From contig JAHJRK010000203.1 of assembly GCA_018830925.1 (NCBI GenBank), positions 21,097-85,096 on the forward strand: 64,000 nucleotides of DNA, in the 5' to 3' direction. The notes below the pieces were generated by a model, which ran no database searches, was not told where the DNA came from, and saw nothing but the letters and a program-made list of their open reading frames with translations. This DNA is from Pseudomonadota bacterium (GTDB lineage: Bacteria; Desulfobacterota; Desulfobacteria; Desulfobacterales; RPRI01). Below, piece by piece: positions 1 to 8,027 of the stretch (the stretch's first letter is position 1; the number at the start of each line of letters is the position of its first letter). A program made the translations under genes and the position numbers.

Positions 1-1249
1 TCACTATTTCCGAAACTCCCCCTTTGCCGGAGAATGCATTTTGGACTGTGGATACCGCGCTCATATAGGCATTGATTATTTGCAGTTCATGGGCAAGTTT
101 ACTATCTTTTTTGAGTAAGCCCCGCAAATTCTGACCGACATTGTTTGCTTCTTTGAAGAGGGCCCCTATGCTGGAGATATAATGATTGAAATCGCTCATA
201 TTCTTTGCATAAGCGCAATTATTGATCTGCGTCACAAGGGATGCGTTCAGCAAAGACAATCCGGATACCAACGATAAAATATTATTGGTGTTTCTGAACT
301 CGTCGATATTATTTCCCATCGCCACAGTGTTCGTCTTTAATTCGTTATTCGCATTATTTATTTCCTTTTCTATTGTCGGCAGGATATACGATAGTGCGTA
401 CCCCGCTTCCTTTGCCATGACCTCTACTTTCTCTTTCAGCGCCTCCTCCTCATCACTGATGTATTTGAGCTGCAGAAATGCTATCCCTCCGCTCGCGGTC
501 ACCTTTTCATTCAATGCCGCAAGTTTTTGCACGATTTCATTTGCGGTCTTATCCATGCCCTTCAGATTCTTAAGCGCCTGAGTCGCCACCTTGGTGGCGC
601 CGGCAAAATTATCCCTGAGTCCTGCTACCGAACGTTTATCATTGGTCACAGGGATTTTTGAGATGAACAAGTTCATGTCTTTCAAACCATCTCTGACCGT
701 GATCAGGTTATTTAACTGCTGGTTAGAGGTTGTGAGATTATTTACACCCGTTAAAAGTGTGCCTGAGCCCTTTTTTTGAAGGCTCCCAACGAATTCATCG
801 ATCTTTTTGGACACATCCGACAACCTTTCCCGGATGGATTTTGAAGCGGTAAGCACTGCTCCCTGCGCAATTATTTTACGTTCGCTGATATCCAGGACAT
901 CCTTTGTTACTTTAGAAATTGCCTTGTCCTCCGAATAACGTTCACCCTTCAATGTCGCCATTTCCTCCGCGGCCTTAATAACGTTTCTGAGCGATTCATG
1001 AACGGCCGGGGCCATTTTTTTAAGCTCGTCCTGTGTTCCGGACGAGGAAAAGTTCACAAGGTTTGTCGCATGCACCTGAAGTTCTCTCTGCTGATGCAAC
1101 GCCTTTAATTGGTAAGGGGAGGTTTTTTGTGTAAGTTCATTAATGTTCCGGTTTACAATCCTCACATTAATCAGGACGGAAACAAGAATAATAGATATGG
1201 CTGTTAAAATCACCCCAGCATTTAATGAGAGTTTTGCTTTTATTGACAT
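1..1249 (-). CDS. Chemoreceptor-like (methyl-accepting chemotaxis) protein, N-terminal part, cut by window edge
   Basis: An open frame of 416 codons runs from an ATG at 1249 off the left edge; I checked the frame at several points and saw no stop. A strong ribosome site (AGGAGG) lies just before the ATG. Residues about 8-30 form one membrane helix, followed by a long Gln/Asn/Lys-rich, mostly helical region without a second membrane segment in the window. This fits the sensor half of a methyl-accepting chemotaxis protein; the HAMP and signalling domains would lie outside, so the function is inferred. It follows the substrate-binding gene on the same strand after 62 bases with no terminator visible, so the two are probably one operon under the sigma-54 site at 2801. 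Confidence 0.65.
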   Translation of the reverse strand, partial: MSIKAKLSLNAGVILTAISIILVSVLINVRIVNRNINELTQKTSPYQLKALHQQRELQVHATNLVNFSSSGTQDELKKMAPAVHESLRNVIKAAEEMATLKGERYSEDKAISKVTKDVLDISERKIIAQGAVLTASKSIRERLSDVSKKIDEFVGSLQKKGSGTLLTGVNNLTTSNQQLNNLITVRDGLKDMNLFISKIPVTNDKRSVAGLRDNFAGATKVATQALKNLKGMDKTANEIVQKLAALNEKVTASGGIAFLQLKYISDEEEALKEKVEVMAKEAGYALSYILPTIEKEINNANNELKTNTVAMGNNIDEFRNTNNILSLVSGLSLLNASLVTQINNCAYAKNMSDFNHYISSIGALFKEANNVGQNLRGLLKKDSKLAHELQIINAYMSAVSTVQNAFSGKGGVSEIV

Positions 1250-1311
1250 TAGAACCTCCTCCCTTTCCAATTAACAAAGAATCCAAAAGGGCTTGTAAAC
1301 TTAAGATGTTG

Positions 1312-2589
1312 TTATTCTTCAAGAGTGAGCGGTGCGCCGACTTTTGTCCTCACGGCTTTCCAGTCTGCAGACGTAATTGCGGCATCCTCACCTTTCATTT
1401 TGCTGAGGATTTCATAAAAGTCGAGCTGGTATTTATCTTTTTTGACTTCAGCCGCCGGTTTACACTTTACGGCATAAACTGTCTGAACAGACTGATGATC
1501 CCAGTCCCTCCAATATTGTTCATCCTTCAAACCAATATATTTATGTCCTTCCAGCGCCTTGATCAACGCCGGGGTATCGAAGGTCTTGGCCCGTTCCACC
1601 GCTTCTTTAAACTGATACATGATGACGTAAGCGGATGCGCCTGAAGTGGAAGGATACCGCTTGTATGCTGCTTCAAATTTATTTACAAAAGCGATTCCAT
1701 TCGCTTGATTCAGCTCAGAAGGCAACCGCCAGTACCAGGGAGTTGCACTGATGACTCCTTCCATTGCCTCAGGGCTGGCGCCCTCAGCCATATCAATCGT
1801 CATATTCGGAACGACGATCTGCATCTTGCTTTTTAACCCCATCTCGTATGCCTGTTTTACGGCGATCTCCATATCCTTTCCAAACAATACGAGGACAAGG
1901 ACGCCAGGGTCTGCCTCTTTCGCAAGACTCAGAACATTCTTAAAATCGGCTGTTCCTAATTTCGTGAGAATCCCCTTATGCCTGTCTTTGTCAACGGTAT
2001 TCGTATAACGTCTGAATACATCCTCAGTTGTCCAGCCCCAGGTATAATCTGCGGTGATATAAAAATATTTTTTCCCATCAAAATACTTTGTAAGATAATC
2101 CGACAGCGCTCTGGCTGCCATTCCCGAGTCGTAACATTCCCTGAATATATACTTGTGCCCCTCTTCGCCGGTTGTTTCGGTGGAATAGGTTAAAGTCCCA
2201 AAAAAGAGTTTCTTCTTTTCTTTTGCGACTTTTCCTGATGCGATCGCAACGCCGCTGGAAGAGCCGCCAAACATCATCTGGACGCCTTCTTTATCATAAA
2301 GCTCGATGGCATTCTCTTTGGCAATTTTTGCATTGCTTTTGGTGTCCCTGTAAACCAGCTGAATCTTTTTCCCCAATATTCCTCCTGCCGCGTTGATCTC
2401 TTCCATGGCAAGTTCTGCGGCGCGGCGCTGATCCAACCCCTGCTTTGAATATGGGCCTGTCTCCGGATAATTCAGACCGATCTTCACCACTTCATCAGCC
2501 GATATGGCCGGTTGAAGACCAAACAGACAAAAACACATAAGACTTAACATAGCGATAATACAGGTTAAAGATGTTTTTCTTTTTTTCAT
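1312..2589 (-). CDS. Periplasmic substrate-binding protein, branched-chain amino-acid (Leu/Ile/Val) type
   Basis: A 425-residue protein of the type I periplasmic binding fold (Peripla_BP_6 / LivJ-like). Residues 1-30 are a signal peptide (MKKRK start, hydrophobic core, AISA cut site), followed by 'IGLNYPETGPYSKQG', typical of the family's first strand and ligand loop. I chose the ATG at 2589, preceded by AAGGGGG, over the upstream in-frame ATG at 2631, which lacks a ribosome site. Such proteins normally feed an ABC importer, but no permease or ATPase gene is in the window. The next gene is a chemoreceptor-like protein, so the pair may sense a ligand rather than import it (inference). The ligand cannot be named; amino acids, amides or aromatic acids are all known in this family. 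Confidence 0.85.
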   Translation of the reverse strand: MKKRKTSLTCIIAMLSLMCFCLFGLQPAISADEVVKIGLNYPETGPYSKQGLDQRRAAELAMEEINAAGGILGKKIQLVYRDTKSNAKIAKENAIELYDKEGVQMMFGGSSSGVAIASGKVAKEKKKLFFGTLTYSTETTGEEGHKYIFRECYDSGMAARALSDYLTKYFDGKKYFYITADYTWGWTTEDVFRRYTNTVDKDRHKGILTKLGTADFKNVLSLAKEADPGVLVLVLFGKDMEIAVKQAYEMGLKSKMQIVVPNMTIDMAEGASPEAMEGVISATPWYWRLPSELNQANGIAFVNKFEAAYKRYPSTSGASAYVIMYQFKEAVERAKTFDTPALIKALEGHKYIGLKDEQYWRDWDHQSVQTVYAVKCKPAAEVKKDKYQLDFYEILSKMKGEDAAITSADWKAVRTKVGAPLTLEE

Positions 2590-2700
2590 GGACAACCCCC
2601 TTGGATTTGATGGTTTGAATTTATGTAACATAACAGCCTCTCGTTCTTATTATTCTTATTATCGGTATGAAATCAAAAAAACTTTAGTTAACGCGCTTAC

Positions 2701-2780
2701 ACCCCTCAAGGGAGTACTGGAAAGAGCACCCCTCAAGGGAGTACTGGAAAGAGCACCCCTCAAGGGGGTACTGAAATGAG
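2701..2780 (-). repeat. 27-bp tandem repeat in the leader of the binding-protein operon
   Basis: Units at 2701-2727 and 2728-2754 are identical; the third (2755-2780) is partial with a few changes. Each contains CCCCTCAAGGG, able to form a small hairpin. They lie between the predicted sigma-54 transcript start (near 2790) and the ATG at 2589, so they would be in the untranslated leader. A 14-base piece (cctcaagggggtac, 2758-2771) recurs inverted at 11070-11083. Confidence 0.85.
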
Positions 2781-2800
2781 TCCCGCTTATTCTGCAATGT

Positions 2801-2816
2801 TGCAAATTGGGTGCCA
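2801..2816 (-). promoter_or_regulatory. Sigma-54 promoter for the binding-protein/chemoreceptor operon
   Basis: Read on the minus strand the site is TGGCACCCAATTTGCA: consensus -24 (TGGCAC) and -12 (TTGCA) with the invariant GG and GC separated by exactly ten bases. Transcription would start near 2790, about 200 bases before the ATG at 2589. Confidence 0.75.
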
Positions 2817-2820
2817 GGGG

Positions 2821-3133
2821 TTCCGCCAAAGTGATTGGCGGACCTTCGGCGGGGGGCAGGAGTCGGAGGTCAGTGGTCGGGGGTCAGTTGTCAGGGGTTC
2901 CGCCATGGTGATTGGCGGACCTTCGGCGGGGGTCGTGAGGCGGAGGGGGGGACTTGAGCTGAAACAGCGAGCGAAATAAAAATTGACCTTATTCCCTACG
3001 GTCGAAGATTCCCCGTAGCTTGCTGCGATGAGCTTGAATAAATTGACGCTGACGTCAACAACTTGACGTTTATGTCAATGGGAGCAGGGATTTCCGCCAA
3101 CCAGTATGGAGGACGGACCTTCGGCGGGAGGCG
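2821..3133. repeat. Three copies of the CCGCCA/TGGCGG hairpin repeat (family E)
   Basis: Copies at 2821-2857, 2898-2935 and 3092-3133 share TTCCGCCA, a short loop, TTGGCGGACCTTCGGCGGG (the third is diverged at the loop). The arms CCGCCA/TGGCGG and CCGCC/GGCGG can fold. A fourth copy lies inside cheA (5689-5729) and a short one at 54396-54422. Confidence 0.75.
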
Positions 3134-3305
3134 GAAGGTTTTTTCATTCTGACTCCTGAACCGAAACAGCGAGCGCATTCCCCGCTGCTTGCGGCGGGGT
3201 TAGCGAGCAAATTAAAAACGGATTATATTCCTTACGGTCGAAGATTCCCCGCCCGCTCTGCGGCGGGGAGCTTCAATTCCGGCTCCTGGCTCCGAAGTAG
3301 TTATA

Positions 3306-4064
3306 TTATTCTTTCCTGTAGATACTCGGCTGGATATACTTGAAAGGATGGTCAATGGTATTAAGGCTTTCGGCGCCGCCGATAATAAAATAGCCGGACG
3401 GTTTCAATGCGCCGCACAGTTTGTTTGTTATTTGTGCCCTTGTGACGTTATCAAAGTATATAAATACGTTTCTGCAAAAAATAACGTCAAATTCCCGGGA
3501 TGGTATCGGATCGACGAGCAGGTTATATCGCTGAAAGGTAACCATTTGCTTTATTTCTTTTTTTAGACGGACATGGTTATCCCATTTGTCCGAACCTTTC
3601 TGGAAATATTTCTTAAGCATGTGAGGAGGCAGGCTCTTTGTTTTTTCAATGGAATAGATGCCGTTTTGTCCGATTTCCAGCATTCTGGTCGATATGTCCG
3701 ATGCCAGTATGGTCGGCCTGAATCCTTTTTCAAGACAGTAGATTGCGACGGAATAAGGTTCTTCACCGCTTGATGAGGCGGCGGACCATATCTTTAAGTG
3801 GTCTGTCCTGAGATGTTCGAAATGATGACTTTCTCTGAAGAAATATGTGTGATTGGTGGATATGGCATCCAGAAAGTTCATCAGTTCCAGTGCGTCGTTT
3901 TCAAGAACTTTTAAATATTCGGCGATGGAGTCAATTCCTGTTGAGCGCAGCCGCTTTGAAAGGCGCGCCTGCAGAAGCTGCTGTTTGCCGTCATGAAGGT
4001 TAATTCCACACTCACTATATACCAGTTCGCAGAATTTCTTGAACTGTCCGGAAGTCATGTTCAT
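3306..4064 (-). CDS. cheR: Chemotaxis protein methyltransferase CheR
   Basis: A 252-residue CheR, which uses S-adenosylmethionine to methylate glutamates of chemoreceptors in the cytoplasm and opposes CheB. The N-terminal helical domain covers residues 1-75 and ends at 'NHTYFFRESHHF'; the catalytic Rossmann domain follows with 'WSAASSSGEEPYS' (cofactor loop), 'LASDIS' and 'DVIFCRNVFIYFD'. Length is usual for the family. Two in-frame ATGs (first and third codon) are possible; AAGG lies about ten bases before the first. It stands alone on the minus strand, divergent from the pilZ-cheA operon, with its own sigma-54 site at 4112-4127. Confidence 0.95.
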   Translation of the reverse strand: MNMTSGQFKKFCELVYSECGINLHDGKQQLLQARLSKRLRSTGIDSIAEYLKVLENDALELMNFLDAISTNHTYFFRESHHFEHLRTDHLKIWSAASSSGEEPYSVAIYCLEKGFRPTILASDISTRMLEIGQNGIYSIEKTKSLPPHMLKKYFQKGSDKWDNHVRLKKEIKQMVTFQRYNLLVDPIPSREFDVIFCRNVFIYFDNVTRAQITNKLCGALKPSGYFIIGGAESLNTIDHPFKYIQPSIYRKE

Positions 4065-4111
4065 TTTTTTGTTACCTTATCGTTTATCCTATCATTCACA
4101 AAGAGACTTAA

Positions 4112-4127
4112 AGCAATGTTTGTACCA
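4112..4127 (-). promoter_or_regulatory. Sigma-54 promoter for cheR
   Basis: Minus-strand TGGTACAAACATTGCT with exact GG-N10-GC spacing. The predicted start near 4101 leaves a 37-base leader before the cheR ATG at 4064. Confidence 0.75.
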
Positions 4128-4498
4128 TTAGCCGCATCCGACTTGAGCGGATTCGTGACCTTCGTTGCGAAAATTCAGAGCTTTTGCTGGCCCCATCAAT
4201 TCTGACAGGGAAAAACCGGGACGGCAAAGAATCACATGGGAAATTATTTCCTGTTTTCCGGTATAAAATAGGTTTGACTAAAGAAATGGCGCAGATGTCA
4301 AATAAATGACGTTTACGTTAACAGGAACAGAGGCCAGGGGTCAGGGGACAGGTTTACTGAACAAGATGAACGTATCATTTGAAAAGACGAACGTCGAACA
4401 TCGAATGTGGAATAGGAAACAGGATTACTGAAGAAAATGAATGTTCATCTTTCAAAACACTCCTGGCCACTGATCCCTGTTCCATGACCACTGTTCTT

Positions 4499-4514
4499 TG
4501 GTACAATGTTTGCA
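4499..4514 (+). promoter_or_regulatory. Sigma-54 promoter for the pilZ-cheA chemotaxis operon
   Basis: TGGTACAATGTTTGCA with exact GG-N10-GC spacing. Transcription would begin near 4525, which excludes the earlier in-frame ATG at 4506 and supports the start at 4584 for the PilZ gene. Confidence 0.75.
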
Positions 4515-4583
4515 CTCATTATTTGCGGTTATTTTCCTGTCGGGTGTAACAAATCAATTATCGGAAGGGAAGAGGAGGTGCAG

Positions 4584-5177
4584 ATGATTTCGAACGAAAG
4601 TGAATTGCGTTCGGACGTGAGGGGAGATTTTTCATATACCGTTGAATATGAAATTATCACTCCCGAAGAATTTCATTCAATCAGAGAAAAGACTTTTCGA
4701 CCGCTGAACCCTGATATGGAAAAACTAAAGATTGGCCGGGCACGATCCGATAACGATAATATGGATGCAGGTTTTGTAATCAACGACAATATGGCGGAAT
4801 TTTTTGTCAGAATGGATGAAAAATTGGACCGCATCTTGTTAATGTTATCAAAAAACGAGGTATTTTCAGGATGTTCGGGTCAAGGAACAGGTAATAATAT
4901 CAGTGCGTCAGGAATGAATATCTGTATAGACAGACCGGTTAAGCAAGGTCAGATCGTTCATGCTAATATAGTCCTTTCTAAATTACCTTTCTTCTGTATA
5001 GACGTTTATGGCGAAATAATTCGTATTGACGCATTAAAGGAAAAAGACGCGCCCTTATGTCAGGTCGGGATAAAATTTCTAAACCTTGATGAAATCGGAA
5101 GGGAAAAAATTGTCGCTTATATTTTTCAGCAGCAGAGAGAGGCCATTCGAAAAAGTAAAAATGCGGCAGATCAATAG
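4584..5177 (+). CDS. PilZ-domain protein (probable c-di-GMP receptor)
   Basis: A 197-residue cytoplasmic protein. Near its N terminus it has RSDVR, matching the RxxxR c-di-GMP motif, and near residue 110 NISASG, matching [D/N]xSxxG. The segment after it (QGQIVHANIVLSK, then IYG-like barrel strands to 'CQVGIKFL') reads as a PilZ barrel. The stretch between the motifs is longer than usual and helical. The ATG at 4584 follows AGGAGGTG; an upstream ATG at 4506 lies before the predicted transcript start. First gene of the chemotaxis operon, so it may couple c-di-GMP to CheA signalling or motor control (inference). Binding has not been shown; the family call rests on the two motifs. Confidence 0.75.
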   Translation: MISNESELRSDVRGDFSYTVEYEIITPEEFHSIREKTFRPLNPDMEKLKIGRARSDNDNMDAGFVINDNMAEFFVRMDEKLDRILLMLSKNEVFSGCSGQGTGNNISASGMNICIDRPVKQGQIVHANIVLSKLPFFCIDVYGEIIRIDALKEKDAPLCQVGIKFLNLDEIGREKIVAYIFQQQREAIRKSKNAADQ

Positions 5178-5183
5178 CGATAA

Positions 5184-5272
5184 AGGCTATAGGTGGACAG
5201 GCCGAAGGCTGAAGGTGAAAGCTAAAAGCCTAACAGCCTGCAAACTAAAAGCCTACAGCCTAACAACCTATC
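5184..5272. repeat. Heptamer-like array (family D) between pilZ gene and cheA
   Basis: Runs of 'aggct(at/gaa)gg' on the left and 'agcctaacagcctgcaa' / 'gcctacagcctaaca' on the right, so the two halves are inverted relatives and could pair. Confidence 0.75.
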
Positions 5273-5320
5273 TATCTGCGGATATCGGCGAAAATCCGCG
5301 GCTTAATTAATTAAAGGGCA
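5273..5320 (+). repeat. Partial 'ATCTGCG' element (family C)
   Basis: 'tatctgcggatatcggcg' followed by 'aaaatccgcggcttaatta' matches the right half of the longer copies at 47184-47276 and, inverted, 57244-57345. Confidence 0.6.
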
Positions 5321-5326
5321 GAATTG

Positions 5327-7528
5327 ATGACATCGATATTGGAAGAACTTAATCTGGAAATTGAGAACCTGTCTCTTGAAACCGTGATGCTTGATGCAGA
5401 TGATATCTCAGGTCTTGGAAAAGCCATAAAATCAATCGAGTCTATCCTGGAACTGTCGAAACCATTAAAAGAGAGTGCTCTGACTTCGATCACGGAAGCT
5501 ATGAAACAGTATGTTGAAGAAGCTATTTTAGGAGAAAGGAAGGATTTGGGGCCTTTTGAAAGAGGCATCTCCACGTTACAGGAAATGGTCAGGGATATTG
5601 CCAAAGGAAAAAAAATTAATGGGGATACCGCTGCTCTGATTGCCAACCCGGACAGTAACCCATCAGATTCGTCTGAATCGACCGAAGATTCCGCCACACT
5701 GATTGGCGGACCTTCGGCAGGGGCCGGGGATTCCGCAACGAAAATGAGCCAGGAGGACAGGGAAATTATTTCCGACTTTGTTGCCGAGTCCCTTGAGAAC
5801 CTGGGGACGATTGAAGTCCGGCTTATTGATCTTGAGCAGGACCCCACGGATATCGAAACGATCAATGCCATATTCAGACCTTTCCATACCGTTAAAGGCG
5901 TTTCAGGCTTTCTCAATTTTAACAAGATCAATAAATTCGCTCATATAGTGGAAAATTTACTGGATAAGGCCCGAAACGGCGAATTGCGTATCGACGGTGA
6001 AATAGTTGATGTTATTTTAGAAAGTGTCGACCTGTTGAAGGGAATGATCGGAAGCGTCCGGGACTCGCTCGATACCGGCAAACCTTTTGAGGGTGATGAG
6101 GATATCAGTCAGATCAAGTTGAAAATAGAGCAACTTATTTCCTCACCGGTTCAGGGAGAGGGTAAAAGACTATTAGGGGAAATGCTGGTTGCAAGTGGAA
6201 CGGTAACCGATGCGGATATAAAAGAGGCACTCGATGTCCAGCAAAAGGAGCCCGATAAGAAAATAGGCGAGATACTTGTTGAGCAGGAAAAAATAAAAAC
6301 GAAGGCTGTCGTTTCCACTCTAAGAGAGCAGAAACGGACCGACAGCACCGTTGATATGCTTCAGGTGAAGGTGGACACCACAAAGCTGGATAGTATCGTT
6401 GACATGGTCGGTGAACTGGCGATTGCCCAGTCAATGCTCAGGCAGCATGAAGTGGTTGTAAACAGCAAAGACAGAAAGCTGGATCAGATAACCAACCAGT
6501 TAAATCTTATTACATCCGGCCTGCAAAATATTGCCATGTCCATGAGGATGGTGCCGATAAAAAACACCTTTCAAAAGATGCTGCGGCTTGTGCGTGACCT
6601 TGCCAAGAAAGCGGACAAGGATATACAGCTTGTCATGTCCGGTGAAGATACCGAGATAGACAGAAATATAATGGAAGAAATTTATGAGCCGATGGTTCAT
6701 ATGATTCGAAACTCGGTAGACCACGGTCTCGAACTTCCGGATGAAAGAGAGGCTAAAAACAAACCGCGACAGGGGACCATTCATTTAAAAGCATATCACA
6801 GGGGTGGCAATATCGTTATCGAAATAATGGATGACGGCCGTGGATTGAACAGGGAAAAAATCCTGAAGAAGGCGGTCTCCACCGGCCTGATCAAGCAGGA
6901 AGATAAATTATCGGATGCCGAAATCGACAACCTGATTTTTCATCCCGGTTTTTCGACCGCTGAAAAGGTAACGGACATATCCGGAAGAGGCGTCGGGACG
7001 GATGTTGTAAAAAGCAAAATTGAAAAGTTAAGAGGAAGGGTCGAGGTGCGGTCTGTTACGGGTAAAGGGTCTACATTTTTCATGCGGCTGCCGCTTACCC
7101 TGGCAATCGTGGATGGAATGATAGTTAAAGTGGCGAACGAAAGATATATCATTCCCACATTGAATATTCAGGAATCCTTCAGGCCAAAGGAAGATGAATA
7201 TTTTACCGTAAAGGGTGAAGGTGAAATGATCAGGGTCAGGAACACCCTGATCCCCCTGGTACGTCTTGAACGGCTTTTCGGGTTAAACGGGTGCGGTTCT
7301 TCGGATCAAACCAGGGTCGCGCCGTGGGAAAAACTGGTCGTGGTTGTTGAAAACCAGGAAAAGAAAATATGCCTGCTTGTGGATGAGCTGATCGGCCAGG
7401 AGGAAATCGTCATTAAAAGTCTGGGTGGATGGCTTAAAGGGATCAAGGGTGTGGCCGGTTCGGTGATAATGGGAGATGGCAGGGTCGGACTCATCCTTGA
7501 TATAGGAAGCATATTTCAGATGGTATGA
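5327..7528 (+). CDS. cheA: Chemotaxis histidine kinase CheA with extra MshEN-like domain
   Basis: A 733-residue CheA, the cytoplasmic kinase that passes phosphate from ATP to CheY and CheB under receptor control. Residues 1-100 form a helical N-terminal region; the Hpt domain spans about 141-260 with phospho-His187 in 'FRPFHTVKG'. Instead of a usual P2 domain there is a segment at 279-336 (RLLGEMLVASGTVTDADIKE, then KKIGEILVEQ) resembling the T2SSE_N/MshEN fold. Dimerisation helices lie at 345-405; the ATPase has the N box 'HMIRNSVDHGLE' (458-469), 'MDDGRGLN' and 'GRGVGTDVV'; a CheW-like P5 domain ends the protein. Residues about 121-135 are encoded by a family E repeat. The ATG at 5327 is preferred over an adjoining TTG. 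No cheW lies in the window. Confidence 0.96.
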   Translation: MTSILEELNLEIENLSLETVMLDADDISGLGKAIKSIESILELSKPLKESALTSITEAMKQYVEEAILGERKDLGPFERGISTLQEMVRDIAKGKKINGDTAALIANPDSNPSDSSESTEDSATLIGGPSAGAGDSATKMSQEDREIISDFVAESLENLGTIEVRLIDLEQDPTDIETINAIFRPFHTVKGVSGFLNFNKINKFAHIVENLLDKARNGELRIDGEIVDVILESVDLLKGMIGSVRDSLDTGKPFEGDEDISQIKLKIEQLISSPVQGEGKRLLGEMLVASGTVTDADIKEALDVQQKEPDKKIGEILVEQEKIKTKAVVSTLREQKRTDSTVDMLQVKVDTTKLDSIVDMVGELAIAQSMLRQHEVVVNSKDRKLDQITNQLNLITSGLQNIAMSMRMVPIKNTFQKMLRLVRDLAKKADKDIQLVMSGEDTEIDRNIMEEIYEPMVHMIRNSVDHGLELPDEREAKNKPRQGTIHLKAYHRGGNIVIEIMDDGRGLNREKILKKAVSTGLIKQEDKLSDAEIDNLIFHPGFSTAEKVTDISGRGVGTDVVKSKIEKLRGRVEVRSVTGKGSTFFMRLPLTLAIVDGMIVKVANERYIIPTLNIQESFRPKEDEYFTVKGEGEMIRVRNTLIPLVRLERLFGLNGCGSSDQTRVAPWEKLVVVVENQEKKICLLVDELIGQEEIVIKSLGGWLKGIKGVAGSVIMGDGRVGLILDIGSIFQMV
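5689..5729 (+). repeat. Family E hairpin repeat inside cheA
   Basis: 'ttccgccacactgattggcg' continuing into 'gaccttcggcaggggccggg' is a copy of the intergenic repeat at 2821-2857, here in frame. It encodes the linker 'DSATLIGGPSAGAGDSA' between the N-terminal region and the Hpt domain. Confidence 0.8.
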
Positions 7529-7538
7529 GGGAATCATA

Positions 7539-8027
7539 ATGGATCTTGTAGTCGGTGTCGGAGACATGAAAGTAAGCAATAACCCGGAAGCGGTTATAAT
7601 AACATATGCCCTTGGGTCCTGTATCGGAGTGGCGATTTACGATCCGTTTGTAAAAGTGGGCGGAGTACTTCATTACATGCTGCCGGAATCGAGCCTTGAT
7701 CCGGTTAAAGCCGGAAATAATCCTTTCATGTTCGGAGACACCGGCATACCGCTTCTTTTTAAAGAGAGCTACAAGTTGGGCGCCGTGAAAAACCGCCTTA
7801 AGGTCATTGTCCTTGGCGGGGCACAGATCCTCGACCAGGGCGGGCTGTTTAATATCGGTAACCGCAACCACACCGTACTCAGGAAAATGTTCTGGAAAAA
7901 TAACATAACGACTGATTTTGAAGATGTTGGAGGAACTGTAAACCGGACATTAAAGCTTGGAATAAAAGAGGGCGAAGCCATTATGAGGATATCCGGCAAT
8001 GAATTGAGAAAAATAAAATGGATATAG
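7539..8027 (+). CDS. cheD: Chemoreceptor glutamine deamidase CheD
   Basis: A 162-residue CheD, which deamidates glutamines on chemoreceptors and in many bacteria also works with CheC/CheX-type phosphatases. The catalytic Cys28 sits in 'ALGSCIGV' and His45 in 'GGVLHYMLP'; 'NPFMFGDTGIPLL' and 'VLGGAQIL' are also typical. Length is normal. It starts ten bases after cheA behind GAGGG and its end overlaps the next gene by ten bases, so it is translated within the same operon. Nearby CheX-like phosphatase (9262) is a candidate partner. Confidence 0.95.
   Translation: MDLVVGVGDMKVSNNPEAVIITYALGSCIGVAIYDPFVKVGGVLHYMLPESSLDPVKAGNNPFMFGDTGIPLLFKESYKLGAVKNRLKVIVLGGAQILDQGGLFNIGNRNHTVLRKMFWKNNITTDFEDVGGTVNRTLKLGIKEGEAIMRISGNELRKIKWI

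Larger units (their letters stand above)
2590..3305. other. Gene-free region of stacked repeats between cheR and the binding-protein gene
   Basis: No convincing gene. From left to right it holds a 27-bp tandem repeat (2701-2780), a minus-strand sigma-54 site (2801-2816), three copies of the 'ttccgcca...tggcggaccttcggcgg' hairpin (2821-2857, 2898-2935, 3092-3133), GGTCAG-rich low-complexity sequence, and two related stretches (2974-3040 and 3204-3280) sharing 'cggtcgaagattccccg'. A segment near 3045-3085 (ttgacgtttatgtcaatggg) has a diverged relative near 4294-4325 on the other side of cheR. A reading frame at 2776-2979 simply crosses these repeats and is not believed. Confidence 0.7.
4065..4583. 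other. Divergent control region between cheR and the pilZ-cheA operon
   Basis: No gene seen. It contains facing sigma-54 sites (minus 4112-4127, plus 4499-4514). Between them lie repeat-like stretches: 'gatgtcaaataaatgacgtttacgtt' near 4294 (positions 4292-4317, cousin of the sequence at 3045-3085), 'aggggtcaggggacagg' near 4335, and 'acgaacgtcgaacatcgaat' near 4386, a family also seen at 14445-14600. Confidence 0.7.

Noticed and set aside
1225..1644. 139-codon plus-strand frame over the binding-protein gene
   Set aside because: It is the opposite-strand shadow of a well-supported gene with signal peptide and family motifs.
2701..2780. CRISPR-like array
   Set aside because: The 27-bp units are directly adjacent with no spacers, and there are no cas genes. 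The family D arrays likewise have no regular spacers.
2776..2979. 67-codon frame with IGGPSAG
   Set aside because: Made of family E and GGTCAG-type repeats, no ribosome site and no protein-like composition.
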